The notes: generated by a model not told the origin, from the sequence alone. DNA of 64,000 bases from an uncultured Sphingomonadaceae bacterium (GCA_947497085.1 CANMFE010000001.1:310001-374000); one strand, 5' to 3'. Shown: positions 16,961-29,285, counted from the stretch's first letter. Numbers and translations are program-made.

Positions 16961-18006
16961 TATTTCGTTTCCATCTCTAACAGTTTGCGTTTGATTTCCA
17001 GTCCATAGGCATAGCCGCCCATGCTACCATCGCTGGCTATCACACGGTGACATGGGATCAGCACAGCCACATTATTGGCACCATTGGCTGACCCGGCTGC
17101 GCGATAGGCCTTGGGCTTACCGACTGCCGCAGCCAATTCGGCATAGCTGCGGGTTTCGCCGGGCGGGATTTTCTGAAGCTGCGCCCATACCGCTTCCTGA
17201 AAGGCGGTGCCCTGTACGTCGAGCGGAATATGGCTTGCATCACCGGGCCGCTCAACCGCAGTCACAACTTGTGTGACCAAAGCGTCAAACTGAGGCCCAC
17301 CAGCGTCCAGAACCGCATTGGGGAAGCGATCCCTGAGCTCCGCCTCGCCCTCGTTAAAGGACAGGCGGCATACCCCTTTGTCTGTCGCGGCTACCAGCAT
17401 CCTGCCCAGATAAGTGTCCACCACGCTCCAATGAATTACCGCACCCGCACCGCCATTTTTCCACGCACTTGGTGACATACCCAACCTCTTTCCATTATCT
17501 CTGTAAAATGCTGATGGCCCGGAATACCCGGCATCATATATGGCATCGGTCACGCGTGCCCTGCCCTGAAGGCCCTGTTTGGCACGGTCTGCCCTAAGCG
17601 CCCGTGCATAGGCCGCCGGTGACACGCCCAGCTTGCGTTTGAACACGCGCTGAAAATGTGTTGGCGAATAACCAACAGCTCTTGCAAGCGCTGCAAGGGA
17701 AACTCGTTCCTCTGCAGTTTCAATAGTGGCCATCGCCCTTGCAACTGCAGCTTCATCACGCGAAACACAATCAGGCGCGCATCGCTTGCACGGACGCAAG
17801 CCCGCCGCCTCCGCCTGCTCAGGTGTTGCAAAAAAACGCACATTCTTGCGCAGAGGATGACGCGCAGCACATGATGGGCGGCAATAAATGCCCGTGCTCA
17901 GCACCCCAGTCACGAATTGCCCGTCGCAATTCTTGTCCCGCCGCATCACCGCAGCCCATGCACTGTCATCGTCCATCATGTCCGGCATATCCAAAACCAT
18001 ATCCAT
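16960..18006 (-). CDS. ada: Ada, bifunctional alkylation-response regulator and DNA methyltransferase
   Basis: Repairs methyl phosphotriesters and O6-methylguanine by irreversible transfer to its own cysteines, then activates the adaptive response. From ATG 18006 (348 residues) the N-terminal zinc domain has IYCRPSCAAR (acceptor Cys42, with Cys46) and RPCKRC (Cys73, 76). An AraC-type helix-turn-helix follows (AVGYSPTHFQRVFKRKLG), and the C-terminal methyltransferase domain has IPCHRVI (active Cys near 319). The frame is open to 18084, but the conserved domain starts after 18006. No Ada box was identified. Confidence 0.95.
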   Translation of the reverse strand: MDMVLDMPDMMDDDSAWAAVMRRDKNCDGQFVTGVLSTGIYCRPSCAARHPLRKNVRFFATPEQAEAAGLRPCKRCAPDCVSRDEAAVARAMATIETAEERVSLAALARAVGYSPTHFQRVFKRKLGVSPAAYARALRADRAKQGLQGRARVTDAIYDAGYSGPSAFYRDNGKRLGMSPSAWKNGGAGAVIHWSVVDTYLGRMLVAATDKGVCRLSFNEGEAELRDRFPNAVLDAGGPQFDALVTQVVTAVERPGDASHIPLDVQGTAFQEAVWAQLQKIPPGETRSYAELAAAVGKPKAYRAAGSANGANNVAVLIPCHRVIASDGSMGGYAYGLEIKRKLLEMETK

Positions 18007-18164
18007 AGATGGCTGTTTACGCCAACAAAAAGCCTCTTGCGTCCCGTTTCTTGCGTTCAAACATTTTATTTCACACCAACACATGGATACGCACCATTAT
18101 GTCATGACAGTTCATGAATTGGCCTCGCCGCCGCAGCTGCCCCCAAATCTTTCCCATCACCGTC

Positions 18165-18193
18165 TTGCAATGCAGCATGAGGGGTGCTAGCAG
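18165..18193 (+). promoter_or_regulatory. Weak candidate promoter for the atp cluster
   Basis: TTGCAA (18165-18170) and TAGCAG (18188-18193) are spaced by 17 bases, about 80 bases ahead of atpH. The -10 match is poor, so this is only the best-looking pair in the 266-base gap between ada and atpH, which otherwise holds no gene that I can support. Confidence 0.2.
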
Positions 18194-18272
18194 CCGCCCG
18201 AGACTAGGCGCTTTTGATAGGGCGCTGATAGGCAAGTCTTGTCTGTAATCTTGTGATAAAGGGATTAAACGC

Positions 18273-18827
18273 GTGGACAATTCCGGCGGTATTCAGGCCA
18301 GTTTGGCAGGGCGTTACGCAACGGCCCTCTTCAATCTGGCGGTAGAAAAAAAGGCGCTTGAGGCGGTGGAATCCAGCCTCGCGAATCTGGACAAGGCGCT
18401 CAGCGATTCGCCCGAATTTTCAGACCTGACAAAAAGCCAGGTTGTTTCCCGCGGCGAAGCGACAAAAACCATGGCTGCGCTTGGCACGTCCATGAAGCTT
18501 GACAGCATGACCCAGAATTTCCTCGGCGTGCTTGCCGAGAACCGCCGCCTCGACCAGCTGGCACCTGCCATTGCCGCATTCAACTCCATGCTCGCGGACC
18601 ATCGCGGCGAAGTGACCGCACAGGTTACATCCGCCTTCCCGCTCGAAGCAGCACAGATTAAGGAAATCGGCGCGCAGCTTAAAAGCCGCGCAGGCCGCGA
18701 AGTTAAAGTAGAAACACATGTCGATCCCGAAATTCTGGGTGGCCTTATCGTACGGATGGGCAGCCAGATGATCGACAGCAGCATTAAAACCCGTCTCAAT
18801 ACGCTATCGCAAGCGATGAAAGGCTAA
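18273..18827 (+). CDS. atpH: ATP synthase F1 subunit delta
   Basis: Delta links the F1 head to the peripheral stalk b subunits. The 184-residue protein starts with GTG after AAAGGGA. It has the delta signature near the N-terminus (LAGRYATALFNLAVEKKALEA, given as residues 10-30) and the typical C-terminal VDPEILGGLIVRMGSQMID and LNTLSQAM. It opens the atpHAGDC cluster. The Fo genes (atpIBEF) are not here, as is usual in alphaproteobacteria. Confidence 0.97.
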   Translation: MDNSGGIQASLAGRYATALFNLAVEKKALEAVESSLANLDKALSDSPEFSDLTKSQVVSRGEATKTMAALGTSMKLDSMTQNFLGVLAENRRLDQLAPAIAAFNSMLADHRGEVTAQVTSAFPLEAAQIKEIGAQLKSRAGREVKVETHVDPEILGGLIVRMGSQMIDSSIKTRLNTLSQAMKG

Positions 18828-18830
18828 TAG

Positions 18831-20363
<1,533 letters not shown>

Positions 20364-20387
20364 GGCTTGGTTTGAACAGGAGCCATC

Positions 20388-21263
20388 ATGGCATCTCTTA
20401 AGGAACTAAAAGGCCGGATCGGGTCGGTCAAATCGACCCAGAAGATCACCAAGGCCAAGCAAATGGTTGCAGCTGCCAAGCTTCGCAAGGCGCAGGCAGC
20501 AGCTGAAGCTGCGCGCCCCTATGCCGAAAGGCTGGAAGGTGTAATGGCTTCGCTGGCATCGAAGATCAGCATCAGCGATTCTTCACCAAAGCTGCTCGCG
20601 GGAACCGGCAAGGACGATACGCACCTGCTAATCGTGTGCAACTCGGATCGCGGGCTTGCAGGTGCATTCAACTCGAACATCGTGAAAGCGGCGCGGATCA
20701 AGGCCAAAAAACTGGAAGAAGACGGCAAGAAAGTCCTTTTCTACCTCGTCGGCCGCAAGGGCCGTCCAGTCATCAAGCGCGAATATCCGAACCAGATCGT
20801 CAAGCATTTTGACACAACCGGCGTGAAAACGGCCGGTTTTGACGAAGCCAAGGCGATTGCAGACGAAGTTATGGAAATGTTCGAGGCTGGCCAGTTTGAT
20901 GTGGCCCATCTGTTCTACTCCGAATTCAAGTCTGCACTGGTGCAAGACCCCGTGGGCCGCCAGATCATGCCGGTTGCTATCGACACCCAAGAAGCAGCCG
21001 ACACAGGCGCTGCCGTGGAATATGAGCCCGATGAGGAAGAAATCCTTGCCGAGCTGCTCCCACGCAACGTCACCACACAGATTTTTGGCGCATTGCTGGA
21101 AAACAACGCATCAGAGCAAGGCGCGTCGATGACCGCCATGGACAATGCGACCCGCAATGCCGGCGACCTTATTGACCGCCTCACCATCGAATATAATCGC
21201 AGCCGCCAGGCCGCGATCACCACCGAACTCGTTGAAATCATCTCCGGCGCGGAAGCGCTGTAA
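20388..21263 (+). CDS. atpG: ATP synthase F1 subunit gamma
   Basis: The rotating central shaft, 291 residues. The N-terminal helix carries [18 protein letters not shown] and [17 protein letters not shown]; the C-terminal helix carries the gamma signature [19 protein letters not shown] and [20 protein letters not shown] lies upstream at good spacing, 24 bases after atpA. Confidence 0.99.
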   Translation: MASLKELKGRIGSVKSTQKITKAKQMVAAAKLRKAQAAAEAARPYAERLEGVMASLASKISISDSSPKLLAGTGKDDTHLLIVCNSDRGLAGAFNSNIVKAARIKAKKLEEDGKKVLFYLVGRKGRPVIKREYPNQIVKHFDTTGVKTAGFDEAKAIADEVMEMFEAGQFDVAHLFYSEFKSALVQDPVGRQIMPVAIDTQEAADTGAAVEYEPDEEEILAELLPRNVTTQIFGALLENNASEQGASMTAMDNATRNAGDLIDRLTIEYNRSRQAAITTELVEIISGAEAL

Positions 21264-22736
<1,473 letters not shown>

Positions 22737-22743
22737 TCTTAAC

Positions 22744-22772
22744 ACCGCCAGCCTCTATGCGGGGCTGGCGGT
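22744..22772 (+). other. Intercistronic hairpin between atpD and atpC
   Basis: ACCGCCAGCC (22744-22753) pairs perfectly with GGCTGGCGGT (22763-22772) around a nine-base loop. It begins eight bases after the atpD stop and ends just before the atpC ribosome binding site (AGGAA). No T run follows, so it is probably an mRNA-stability or partial-readthrough element rather than a full terminator. Confidence 0.75.
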
Positions 22773-22786
22773 ATCAGGAATTTGAC

Positions 22787-23044
22787 ATGGCATTACATTT
22801 CGAACTCGTAACACCTGAAAAACTCGTCCGCTCCGAGGATGTGTATATGGTGCAGGTTCCCGGCAGCGAAGGCGAATTTGGCGTGCTGGAAGGCCATGCG
22901 CCGATGATGTCCACAATTCGCAACGGCGCGGTCAGCATTTTCGCGAGCGAAGGCGCAGAAGCCGAAGTCATTGAAATTGAAGGCGGCTTTGCCGAAGTCA
23001 ATGAAAAAGGCCTGACCATTCTGGCCGAACGTATCGCGGTCTGA
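22787..23044 (+). CDS. atpC: ATP synthase F1 subunit epsilon
   Basis: The epsilon subunit is part of the rotor and inhibits ATP hydrolysis. The product is 85 residues and consists almost only of the N-terminal beta sandwich ([35 protein letters not shown]). The C-terminal helical hairpin that latches F1 in longer homologues is missing. Such short forms are known in alphaproteobacteria, where the separate zeta subunit can take over inhibition. Start ATG 22787 follows AGGAA. Confidence 0.96.
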   Translation: MALHFELVTPEKLVRSEDVYMVQVPGSEGEFGVLEGHAPMMSTIRNGAVSIFASEGAEAEVIEIEGGFAEVNEKGLTILAERIAV

Positions 23045-23083
23045 TCATGGCAACCGTTTTCAGATAAAAGGCAGGAACCGCGC

Positions 23084-24862
23084 CTAGTCTGAAATTTCAC
23101 AAGTCTGCGAAGGCATTGCAGCGCGTAAGCGTTCAATATTCCCGCTTTCCATTGGCAGTGTTTCATACTGCGCCGCCACATCGGCAAAAGCACCTGCATC
23201 GACAAATGCCACTTTATAGCGCGCGCACAGCGTCTGCATATCAACATCCGCAAGATTGCTTGCCATCAGCCGGATTGGGCGATTCTCCAAATAGGGCCGG
23301 TTGAAAACCACGTCCTTGGCAAAAGGTGCCGCCTTATCCTCAACGATCACGATATCAGCCTGCACCGCCGTAATATTTCGGTCAACCGCGGCATAACTGC
23401 CCGAAAACACGCTTGCCTGCCATAGCAGCCAGGGCATGGTCAGGCACAATGTGACGACAGATGCGAGGTGGAAATGGCCCAGGCGTACAAGCCCCTTGCG
23501 CTTGAGCTCCATCCAGCCTGCCGCCCCTATCAGGCAGCATATGCCGATCAGCCCATGCAGGTACCGATAGCCCCAACCATGCCCCTGATAAGGGCGCATA
23601 ACCAGCTTGAACGCGATGACGGCCAGCAGAGAACCGATCAGGGCTATCTGCACCTTGCTGCGCGATTTTACCATCGCACGCGCGCCCACCAGTATCAGAG
23701 GTAGCAAAAGCACATGCTGCCACGCAAAGAAACGCAGCATATTCGATGCCTTTATCCAGAGATATTCCGGCGAAATATTTGCCAGCGCCCACCCAATGCG
23801 CGTCCATATATACCGGTCCGTATCGGTAGGCACGCCCGCTGCGCCCAGCGCCGCAGTCGGTAATTTGAAATATACGGCCCAGAGCAAGATAGCAGCCGCA
23901 TAGCAAGCAGCATAAATTGCCGAGAGGAACCAGCGCCTTTGCAGCAACAGGCAGAACAGCACAGGCCCCGCGAATAGCGGATGATAAACAATCTGATGCA
24001 TACCAATGGCCAATATACCCACCATAATTGCGGTCAGATGGCTGTACCAGCGGTCATGCAGGAACAGCATCAGCCATATCATATTGAATGCCAGATGGCC
24101 GGACATGGCATAGCTGGTCATACTGATAGCGAGCACTTGCGCACTAAGCGCATATAATAGCACCGTCACCAGATGTGCTTCGCGCTGCCCAGGCCATAGC
24201 TGCACAGCAACGCGCCATGTCGCGAAAAGGCCAACCGCGCTCAAAAACGGATTGAGCCAGACATTTGTGCCAATTCCGCCTGCCAGCATATGCATGAAAG
24301 CATTGACCGGCCTGTAGGATGACACCCACCCTTCCCCGCGTACCGATGCCGGAACAAACGTCATATTCAGCGCTTCATGCATACCCCGCCAGTATTCGGG
24401 AAGCCGCGCGGCAAATTCACCATGCGCAAATATTTCCGCATCGAACAGGGCCATCTGTTCATCGCGGCTGAAAGCATAACCGTGGAGTATCAGATAATGT
24501 CCTGCAATCCCGATCATGACCATCGTGACCATGATCAGGGCAAGCTGTGCTGCCCCGAAACGCGATACCCATCCATATTGTAAAGTGCCGCCCTGCGCCG
24601 TTGACCGGGACAGCAAGATAAAAAAGACAACTATCGCGATAACCGCGTATATATCCTGCTGCACAAGGAAATAGGTGGTCATTATCTCGCTGGTAACCAT
24701 GGATGCCATGATCGCGAATATAACCAGTATATATGCGCTATATTTTAGCGCGCGTGTCCAGATATTGTCCAGCACCGCACCATGGGCCGCCAATAGCCGT
24801 GTATCTGTGTCATGCGTGATGTGGTTCAGGATAGGCAAAACATTCTGTCTCCGTTTTGCCAT
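23084..24862 (-). CDS. Polytopic membrane protein, GT-C glycosyltransferase-like
   Basis: A 592-residue protein with about 12-13 hydrophobic segments and a soluble C-terminal tail of about 110 residues. After the third segment comes a loop with SRDEQMALFDAEIF, where acidic residues sit as in the first periplasmic loop of GT-C enzymes such as ArnT/PMT, which use lipid-linked sugars. No specific family could be named. The tail ends with three cysteines well apart (in TLCARYK and SQTCEISD among others). It is convergent with atpC and divergent from cpaF with a 242-base gap. Possible role: glycosylation of a surface polymer or protein; this is inference. Confidence 0.6.
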   Translation of the reverse strand: MAKRRQNVLPILNHITHDTDTRLLAAHGAVLDNIWTRALKYSAYILVIFAIMASMVTSEIMTTYFLVQQDIYAVIAIVVFFILLSRSTAQGGTLQYGWVSRFGAAQLALIMVTMVMIGIAGHYLILHGYAFSRDEQMALFDAEIFAHGEFAARLPEYWRGMHEALNMTFVPASVRGEGWVSSYRPVNAFMHMLAGGIGTNVWLNPFLSAVGLFATWRVAVQLWPGQREAHLVTVLLYALSAQVLAISMTSYAMSGHLAFNMIWLMLFLHDRWYSHLTAIMVGILAIGMHQIVYHPLFAGPVLFCLLLQRRWFLSAIYAACYAAAILLWAVYFKLPTAALGAAGVPTDTDRYIWTRIGWALANISPEYLWIKASNMLRFFAWQHVLLLPLILVGARAMVKSRSKVQIALIGSLLAVIAFKLVMRPYQGHGWGYRYLHGLIGICCLIGAAGWMELKRKGLVRLGHFHLASVVTLCLTMPWLLWQASVFSGSYAAVDRNITAVQADIVIVEDKAAPFAKDVVFNRPYLENRPIRLMASNLADVDMQTLCARYKVAFVDAGAFADVAAQYETLPMESGNIERLRAAMPSQTCEISD

Positions 24863-25104
24863 CGGGATAACCGCACATGGTTAATTCCGGGTTAGCGACA
24901 TAATGCAATAATCTTCCCCGCTGAAAACAGGAACAAATCGCGGTTTCATGCAGCGGAGCAGGACAGCAAATACAGTTTTTATCGTCTTTCCACGTGTAGT
25001 TAGGAAATTGTAAAAGTTTCCGCGCTATTTACCATTCCACATTGGCTGAATTTGATCCGTCCGGTTTGGATTCAGGGCCATATAAAAGAATTTGGTGAGA
25101 GCAT

Positions 25105-26616
25105 ATGAGCGCATTTGGCAAAAAAAATAATGGCCGTCCCTCTTTTGGTGTTGCACGGCCCATGCAGGGCGGTAGCGGAAATCAGAATGGTCAAGAGAAA
25201 CCAAATGCACCCGAAGGCGGCGAACAGTTTCCCAATATTGAGGAAGCCGATTTTCCCGGCGGCATAGCGCCTGCTCCGGAGCAGGAAGATGCGATGTCAC
25301 GCCTCACCGACCGCGCCAATTCAGTCAATGCACCAGAAGCGAAACTGGAAGGCTTTGAAGCCTCTGTCCACAAAATCAAGGAACAGGTACTCCCGCGTCT
25401 GCTCGAACGCGTTGACCCTGAAGCTGCAGCTACGCTCACCAAGGATGAGCTTTCAGAGGAATTTCGCCCCATCATTATGGAAGTTCTGGCGGAGCTCAAA
25501 CTCACACTTAATCGCCGTGAACAGTTTGCACTTGAAAAAGTGCTGGTTGACGAGCTGCTTGGTTTCGGCCCGCTGGAAGAACTGCTGTCCGACCCTGACG
25601 TCAGCGATATCATGGTCAACGGCCCGCAACAGACTTATATTGAAAAAAGCGGCAAGCTGCAGGTCGCACCGATCCAGTTCCGCGACGAGGATCACCTGTT
25701 CCAGATTGCCCAGCGCATCGTGAATCAGGTCGGCCGCCGCGTTGACCAGACAACACCGCTGGCCGATGCCCGTTTGAAGGACGGCAGCCGTGTGAACGTG
25801 ATCGTGCCGCCGCTGTCGCTCAAGGGCACAGCGATTTCGATTCGTAAGTTTTCGGAAAAACCGATTACGCTCGATAACCTCAAAAACTGGGGTTCGATGA
25901 GCGACAAGATGTGTACCGCGTTGAAAATCGCCGGTGCATGCCGCATGAACATCGTGATTTCCGGCGGTACCGGTTCGGGTAAGACCACCATGCTCAACTC
26001 GCTGTCGAAAATGATTGATCCGGGTGAACGTGTGCTAACCATTGAGGATGCCGCCGAGCTTCGCCTGCAACAACCACACTGGCTGCCGCTCGAAACGCGC
26101 CCACCCAACCTTGAGGGCAAAGGCGCAATCACCATTGGCGACCTAGTCAAAAACGCCCTGCGTATGCGTCCCGATCGTATCATCCTGGGTGAGATTCGCG
26201 GCGCGGAATGTTTCGATCTTCTCGCCGCCATGAACACGGGCCACGATGGCTCTATGTGTACGCTCCACGCCAACAGCCCGCGCGAATGCCTGGGCCGTAT
26301 GGAAAACATGATCATGATGGGTGACATCAAAATCCCGAAAGAGGCTATTTCACGCCAGATTGCCGAATCGGTTGACCTGATCGTTCAGGTAAAACGCCTG
26401 CGTGATGGCTCACGCCGCACCACCAATATTACCGAGGTTATCGGGATGGAAGGCGATGTGATTGTAACGCAGGAACTGTTCAAGTTTGAATATCTGGACG
26501 AGGATGCCGACGGCAAGATCAACGGCGAGTTCCGTCCGTCAGGTCTGCGTCCTTATACACTTGAAAAAGCGCGGCAATACGGGTTTGAACAGCCTTACCT
26601 TGAGGCCTGTCTCTAA
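25105..26616 (+). CDS. cpaF: CpaF/TadA-type secretion ATPase
   Basis: A hexameric ATPase of the type II/IV secretion superfamily that powers Flp/Tad pilus assembly. Residues 1-75 are low-complexity and Gly/Pro/Asn-rich. The N-terminal domain is about 85-260, and the ATPase core carries Walker A GGTGSGKTTML (287-297), the Asp/Glu box LTIEDAAEL, RPDRIILGEIRG (Walker B) and HDGSMCTLHANSPRE (His box). Length is 503. No other cpa/tad gene is in the window, so it is an orphan copy. Its stop overlaps that of the convergent DUF1501 gene by four bases. Confidence 0.92.
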   Translation: MSAFGKKNNGRPSFGVARPMQGGSGNQNGQEKPNAPEGGEQFPNIEEADFPGGIAPAPEQEDAMSRLTDRANSVNAPEAKLEGFEASVHKIKEQVLPRLLERVDPEAAATLTKDELSEEFRPIIMEVLAELKLTLNRREQFALEKVLVDELLGFGPLEELLSDPDVSDIMVNGPQQTYIEKSGKLQVAPIQFRDEDHLFQIAQRIVNQVGRRVDQTTPLADARLKDGSRVNVIVPPLSLKGTAISIRKFSEKPITLDNLKNWGSMSDKMCTALKIAGACRMNIVISGGTGSGKTTMLNSLSKMIDPGERVLTIEDAAELRLQQPHWLPLETRPPNLEGKGAITIGDLVKNALRMRPDRIILGEIRGAECFDLLAAMNTGHDGSMCTLHANSPRECLGRMENMIMMGDIKIPKEAISRQIAESVDLIVQVKRLRDGSRRTTNITEVIGMEGDVIVTQELFKFEYLDEDADGKINGEFRPSGLRPYTLEKARQYGFEQPYLEACL

Positions 26617-27764
26617 GCAACTAGCCCTGACAATGGCCTGCCCTGCGCAGCGCCGGGATATAACTCAGCAGCAACTTTTGCGCTGTCCAGGCCGAAATGC
26701 CCGCCAATAGTGCCCGCCATCAGCATTTCCAGTGACTGTGTCGGCATCAGGTCACGTTTCTGGTAAAGCTGCCTCTCTGCAAGCCCTGGCCAGTCAGCGA
26801 TGATGCGTCCCCCCCTCACCCCGCCCCCGATCAGATAGGCAAGGCTGCCTGTACCATGGTCTGTCCCCTGTGTGCCATTCATGGCCACCGTGCGACCAAA
26901 TTCGGTGGCAACAAGAATGACCGTATCCTGCCAATCCGTACCCAGTCCAGTTTTCAGCGCACCTATAAGACTATCCAGCTTGCCAAGTTCGGTCTTGCTG
27001 CGGAAAGATTGTGCGGCGTGCGTGTCCCAGCCTGATGTTTCATACATGGCCAGGCTGGCTCCGCCCGGACCTTTGACAATTTTGGCCATCAATGCCCCGA
27101 TTGCGGCCATATCGCGCGGGCCAATCTTGCCGGTATCCCCAACCATGTCCTGCGTCATGCGTGCCTGTTCCCATGCATTGGATAGCAGCGGTTCATCCGA
27201 ATACAGGTCCGATAGCCGGTCAAGCAGCGCGGCATTGGGGCTACGGCGGTTATTGGGCGCAAAAGATGCCGCGGCATTGTCACCGCGCAATACCTGCGGC
27301 AAGGCAGAGGCCAGCGCTATTGCGCGCCGCCCTTGCGCACCTGGCAAAAGGCCAATCAAACGGTTCATCCACCCGCTTTTAATGGCATATGGAGAATTTC
27401 CGCCTGTCTCCAATATATTCTGTCCATCAAAATGAGAGCGTTCGCGGTAACTGGATGCGACGGCATGCGCGAATAATGCGTCCCTTTCGCCATAAAGCCG
27501 CGCAATATTCGGCATGGCTGCATGCAGGGTGAAAAAGCTGTCAATCCTGCGTCCATCCTTGATATCACGCATGAATGGCGCGCGTACTGAAGAAAACTGA
27601 CTGTCCCCTGTGGGCGCAAGCGCCATCAGTCCATCGGCCGCACCGCGTTGTAATATCAAAATGAACTTCTTACTGCTGCCAGTTTTGGCAAATGCCATTT
27701 TCGGTGCAGCAAGGCCCAGCGCGGATAGCCCCATTGCGGCGAGTAAATTACGGCGATCCATCAT
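26613..27764 (-). CDS. DUF1501 family secreted protein
   Basis: A 383-residue protein with a Tat-like signal (MMDRRNLLAAMGLSAL, cleavage near AFA at about 26). It has the alkaline-phosphatase-like fold elements of DUF1501: LQRGAADGLMALAP near the start, SGWDTHAAQ, ATEFGRTVAMNGTQGTDHG, and GGGVRGGRIIADWPGL. The Asp/His positions resemble metal ligands of sulfatase-like enzymes. Function is unknown. It follows the DUF1800 gene by six bases; the two families are regularly neighbours in bacteria. Confidence 0.9.
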   Translation of the reverse strand: MMDRRNLLAAMGLSALGLAAPKMAFAKTGSSKKFILILQRGAADGLMALAPTGDSQFSSVRAPFMRDIKDGRRIDSFFTLHAAMPNIARLYGERDALFAHAVASSYRERSHFDGQNILETGGNSPYAIKSGWMNRLIGLLPGAQGRRAIALASALPQVLRGDNAAASFAPNNRRSPNAALLDRLSDLYSDEPLLSNAWEQARMTQDMVGDTGKIGPRDMAAIGALMAKIVKGPGGASLAMYETSGWDTHAAQSFRSKTELGKLDSLIGALKTGLGTDWQDTVILVATEFGRTVAMNGTQGTDHGTGSLAYLIGGGVRGGRIIADWPGLAERQLYQKRDLMPTQSLEMLMAGTIGGHFGLDSAKVAAELYPGAAQGRPLSGLVA

Positions 27765-27770
27765 ATCATC

Positions 27771-29207
27771 TCACCTCTGCAAAAATTCCGGGCTAGCCAG
27801 CAGCATGGCCAGTGCCTGCCGCCGATTGTCTGCACTGCCAAGAGCGGCGGCGGTTTTCCGGCTGAGCCCCGCCGGGAAGAGTGCCGCAGCGAGCGGCTCT
27901 GCATCTACAGCCCGCGGCAACTGCGCGGTCAGGAGATTGGCCATTTCAGCCCTTTTAAAAAGTGCATCAGGTCCGATCCAGTCAATCACCCTGTCGCCAT
28001 ATCCAGCGGGAGAACCTGGCCGCCAGACCGGCTGTCCAAGCGTGCGTAATATGTTGCCAATCTGCCGCGTTTTTACCGGCAAATCAGCCTCTGCGCCGCG
28101 ATATACAGATACTAGCCACTCCCAGGGTTGCTTATATTTTACCGGCTTGGGCCGCCAGGCTTCCTGTGCCTGTACAAGCACATGGTAAAGGCTGGGCAGA
28201 TCGCCATCAGTTTTCAGATATACCTCCGTCAGGCGTTTGATCAGTGATTCAGGTACATCATCACCCGCAAAATGCCGGGCCAGCTTGGCCGATATAAACC
28301 TCGCTGTCGAAGGATGCACAGCCAGATCATCCAGTATCTGATCGGCCAGTCTTTCACCCGTATCACGGTAGCTGCGCCCCAGAATGCGCCGTGTGCCCGG
28401 CTCATGCAATGCCGCATGATACTGCGTCAGGCCAGGTTTGTGATCCATATCCATCGTCCGCGCAATTGTGCCGCGTGGCAGCGCGCCCACTGTCCGTCCG
28501 GTAAGCGCGCGTGCAAATTCGGTTACATCTTCCTGAGAATAACCGCCATTCACACCTAGTGTATGCAGCTCCAGTATCTCGCGTGCCAGATTCTCGTTCA
28601 GACCCAGCTTGCGCCGTGCGGCAGGATTAGCCCGCATGGTAAGCGCACTATTCGGGCCGACCGACTGGACCTGATCCAGATAGATAAGCATCGCAGGATG
28701 CCGCTCGACCGATTTCAGAAGGTTTGAAAATTTACCCAGAACATAGGGACGGACCGCCTCAAACTCCATTGAACCTGCAAATCCGATAACAAGTGATTTT
28801 TCCGCCGACACGGCAAAATGATTGCTCCAGAAATGCACGATCCGTTCCATAAACGGCGCATCGCTCTGGGTAGCAAGCGCGAAACGGCCCATGACAGACT
28901 TGTCATAATGGTCCCGTCCCGATGTGCGCATATGACTTCGCACGGCATTTGCGAATTTCTTGTCACGGATAAATGCAGCATTCTTGCCGCTGCCGGTTTC
29001 GATCGCACCGCTTTTGCGCAGCTGCGCCATATGTGCGCGGGTCTCCGCACTGATGGACTCCAGTGTTGGCATGGCATGCAATGCTGCGGGACGCGCATCA
29101 TAGCCTTCCATCTGCGCGAGCAGGAAACCCTGCGGATTATCGCGCCGCACAACTTTGCCGCGCGCACCATAGCCAAAGCGATTTTCCGCTATCTCGCTAT
29201 TTCGCAT
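27771..29207 (-). CDS. DUF1800 family protein
   Basis: A 478-residue, largely helical protein with the family patterns FWSNHFAVS, NENLAREILELHTLGVNGGYSQ and QEDVTEFARALTG, then LADHPSTARF-like sequence (DLAVHPSTARFISAKLARHF) and WRPGSPAGYGDRV. No obvious signal peptide is seen at its start. It is first in a two-gene unit with the Tat-exported DUF1501 protein. The pair is widespread but uncharacterised; proposed roles include handling an extracellular polymer. Confidence 0.9.
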   Translation of the reverse strand: MRNSEIAENRFGYGARGKVVRRDNPQGFLLAQMEGYDARPAALHAMPTLESISAETRAHMAQLRKSGAIETGSGKNAAFIRDKKFANAVRSHMRTSGRDHYDKSVMGRFALATQSDAPFMERIVHFWSNHFAVSAEKSLVIGFAGSMEFEAVRPYVLGKFSNLLKSVERHPAMLIYLDQVQSVGPNSALTMRANPAARRKLGLNENLAREILELHTLGVNGGYSQEDVTEFARALTGRTVGALPRGTIARTMDMDHKPGLTQYHAALHEPGTRRILGRSYRDTGERLADQILDDLAVHPSTARFISAKLARHFAGDDVPESLIKRLTEVYLKTDGDLPSLYHVLVQAQEAWRPKPVKYKQPWEWLVSVYRGAEADLPVKTRQIGNILRTLGQPVWRPGSPAGYGDRVIDWIGPDALFKRAEMANLLTAQLPRAVDAEPLAAALFPAGLSRKTAAALGSADNRRQALAMLLASPEFLQR

Positions 29208-29285
29208 ATATCAGCTCCGCCCAAAATGGTCAGTGGTTTATAGGTTAATCCTACCGATTCTGCCATGTATCAGCGCTGAACCCGC

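Noticed and set aside
22744-22772. atpD-atpC hairpin as a rho-independent terminator
   Set aside because: No T run follows and atpC with its own ribosome binding site comes directly after.
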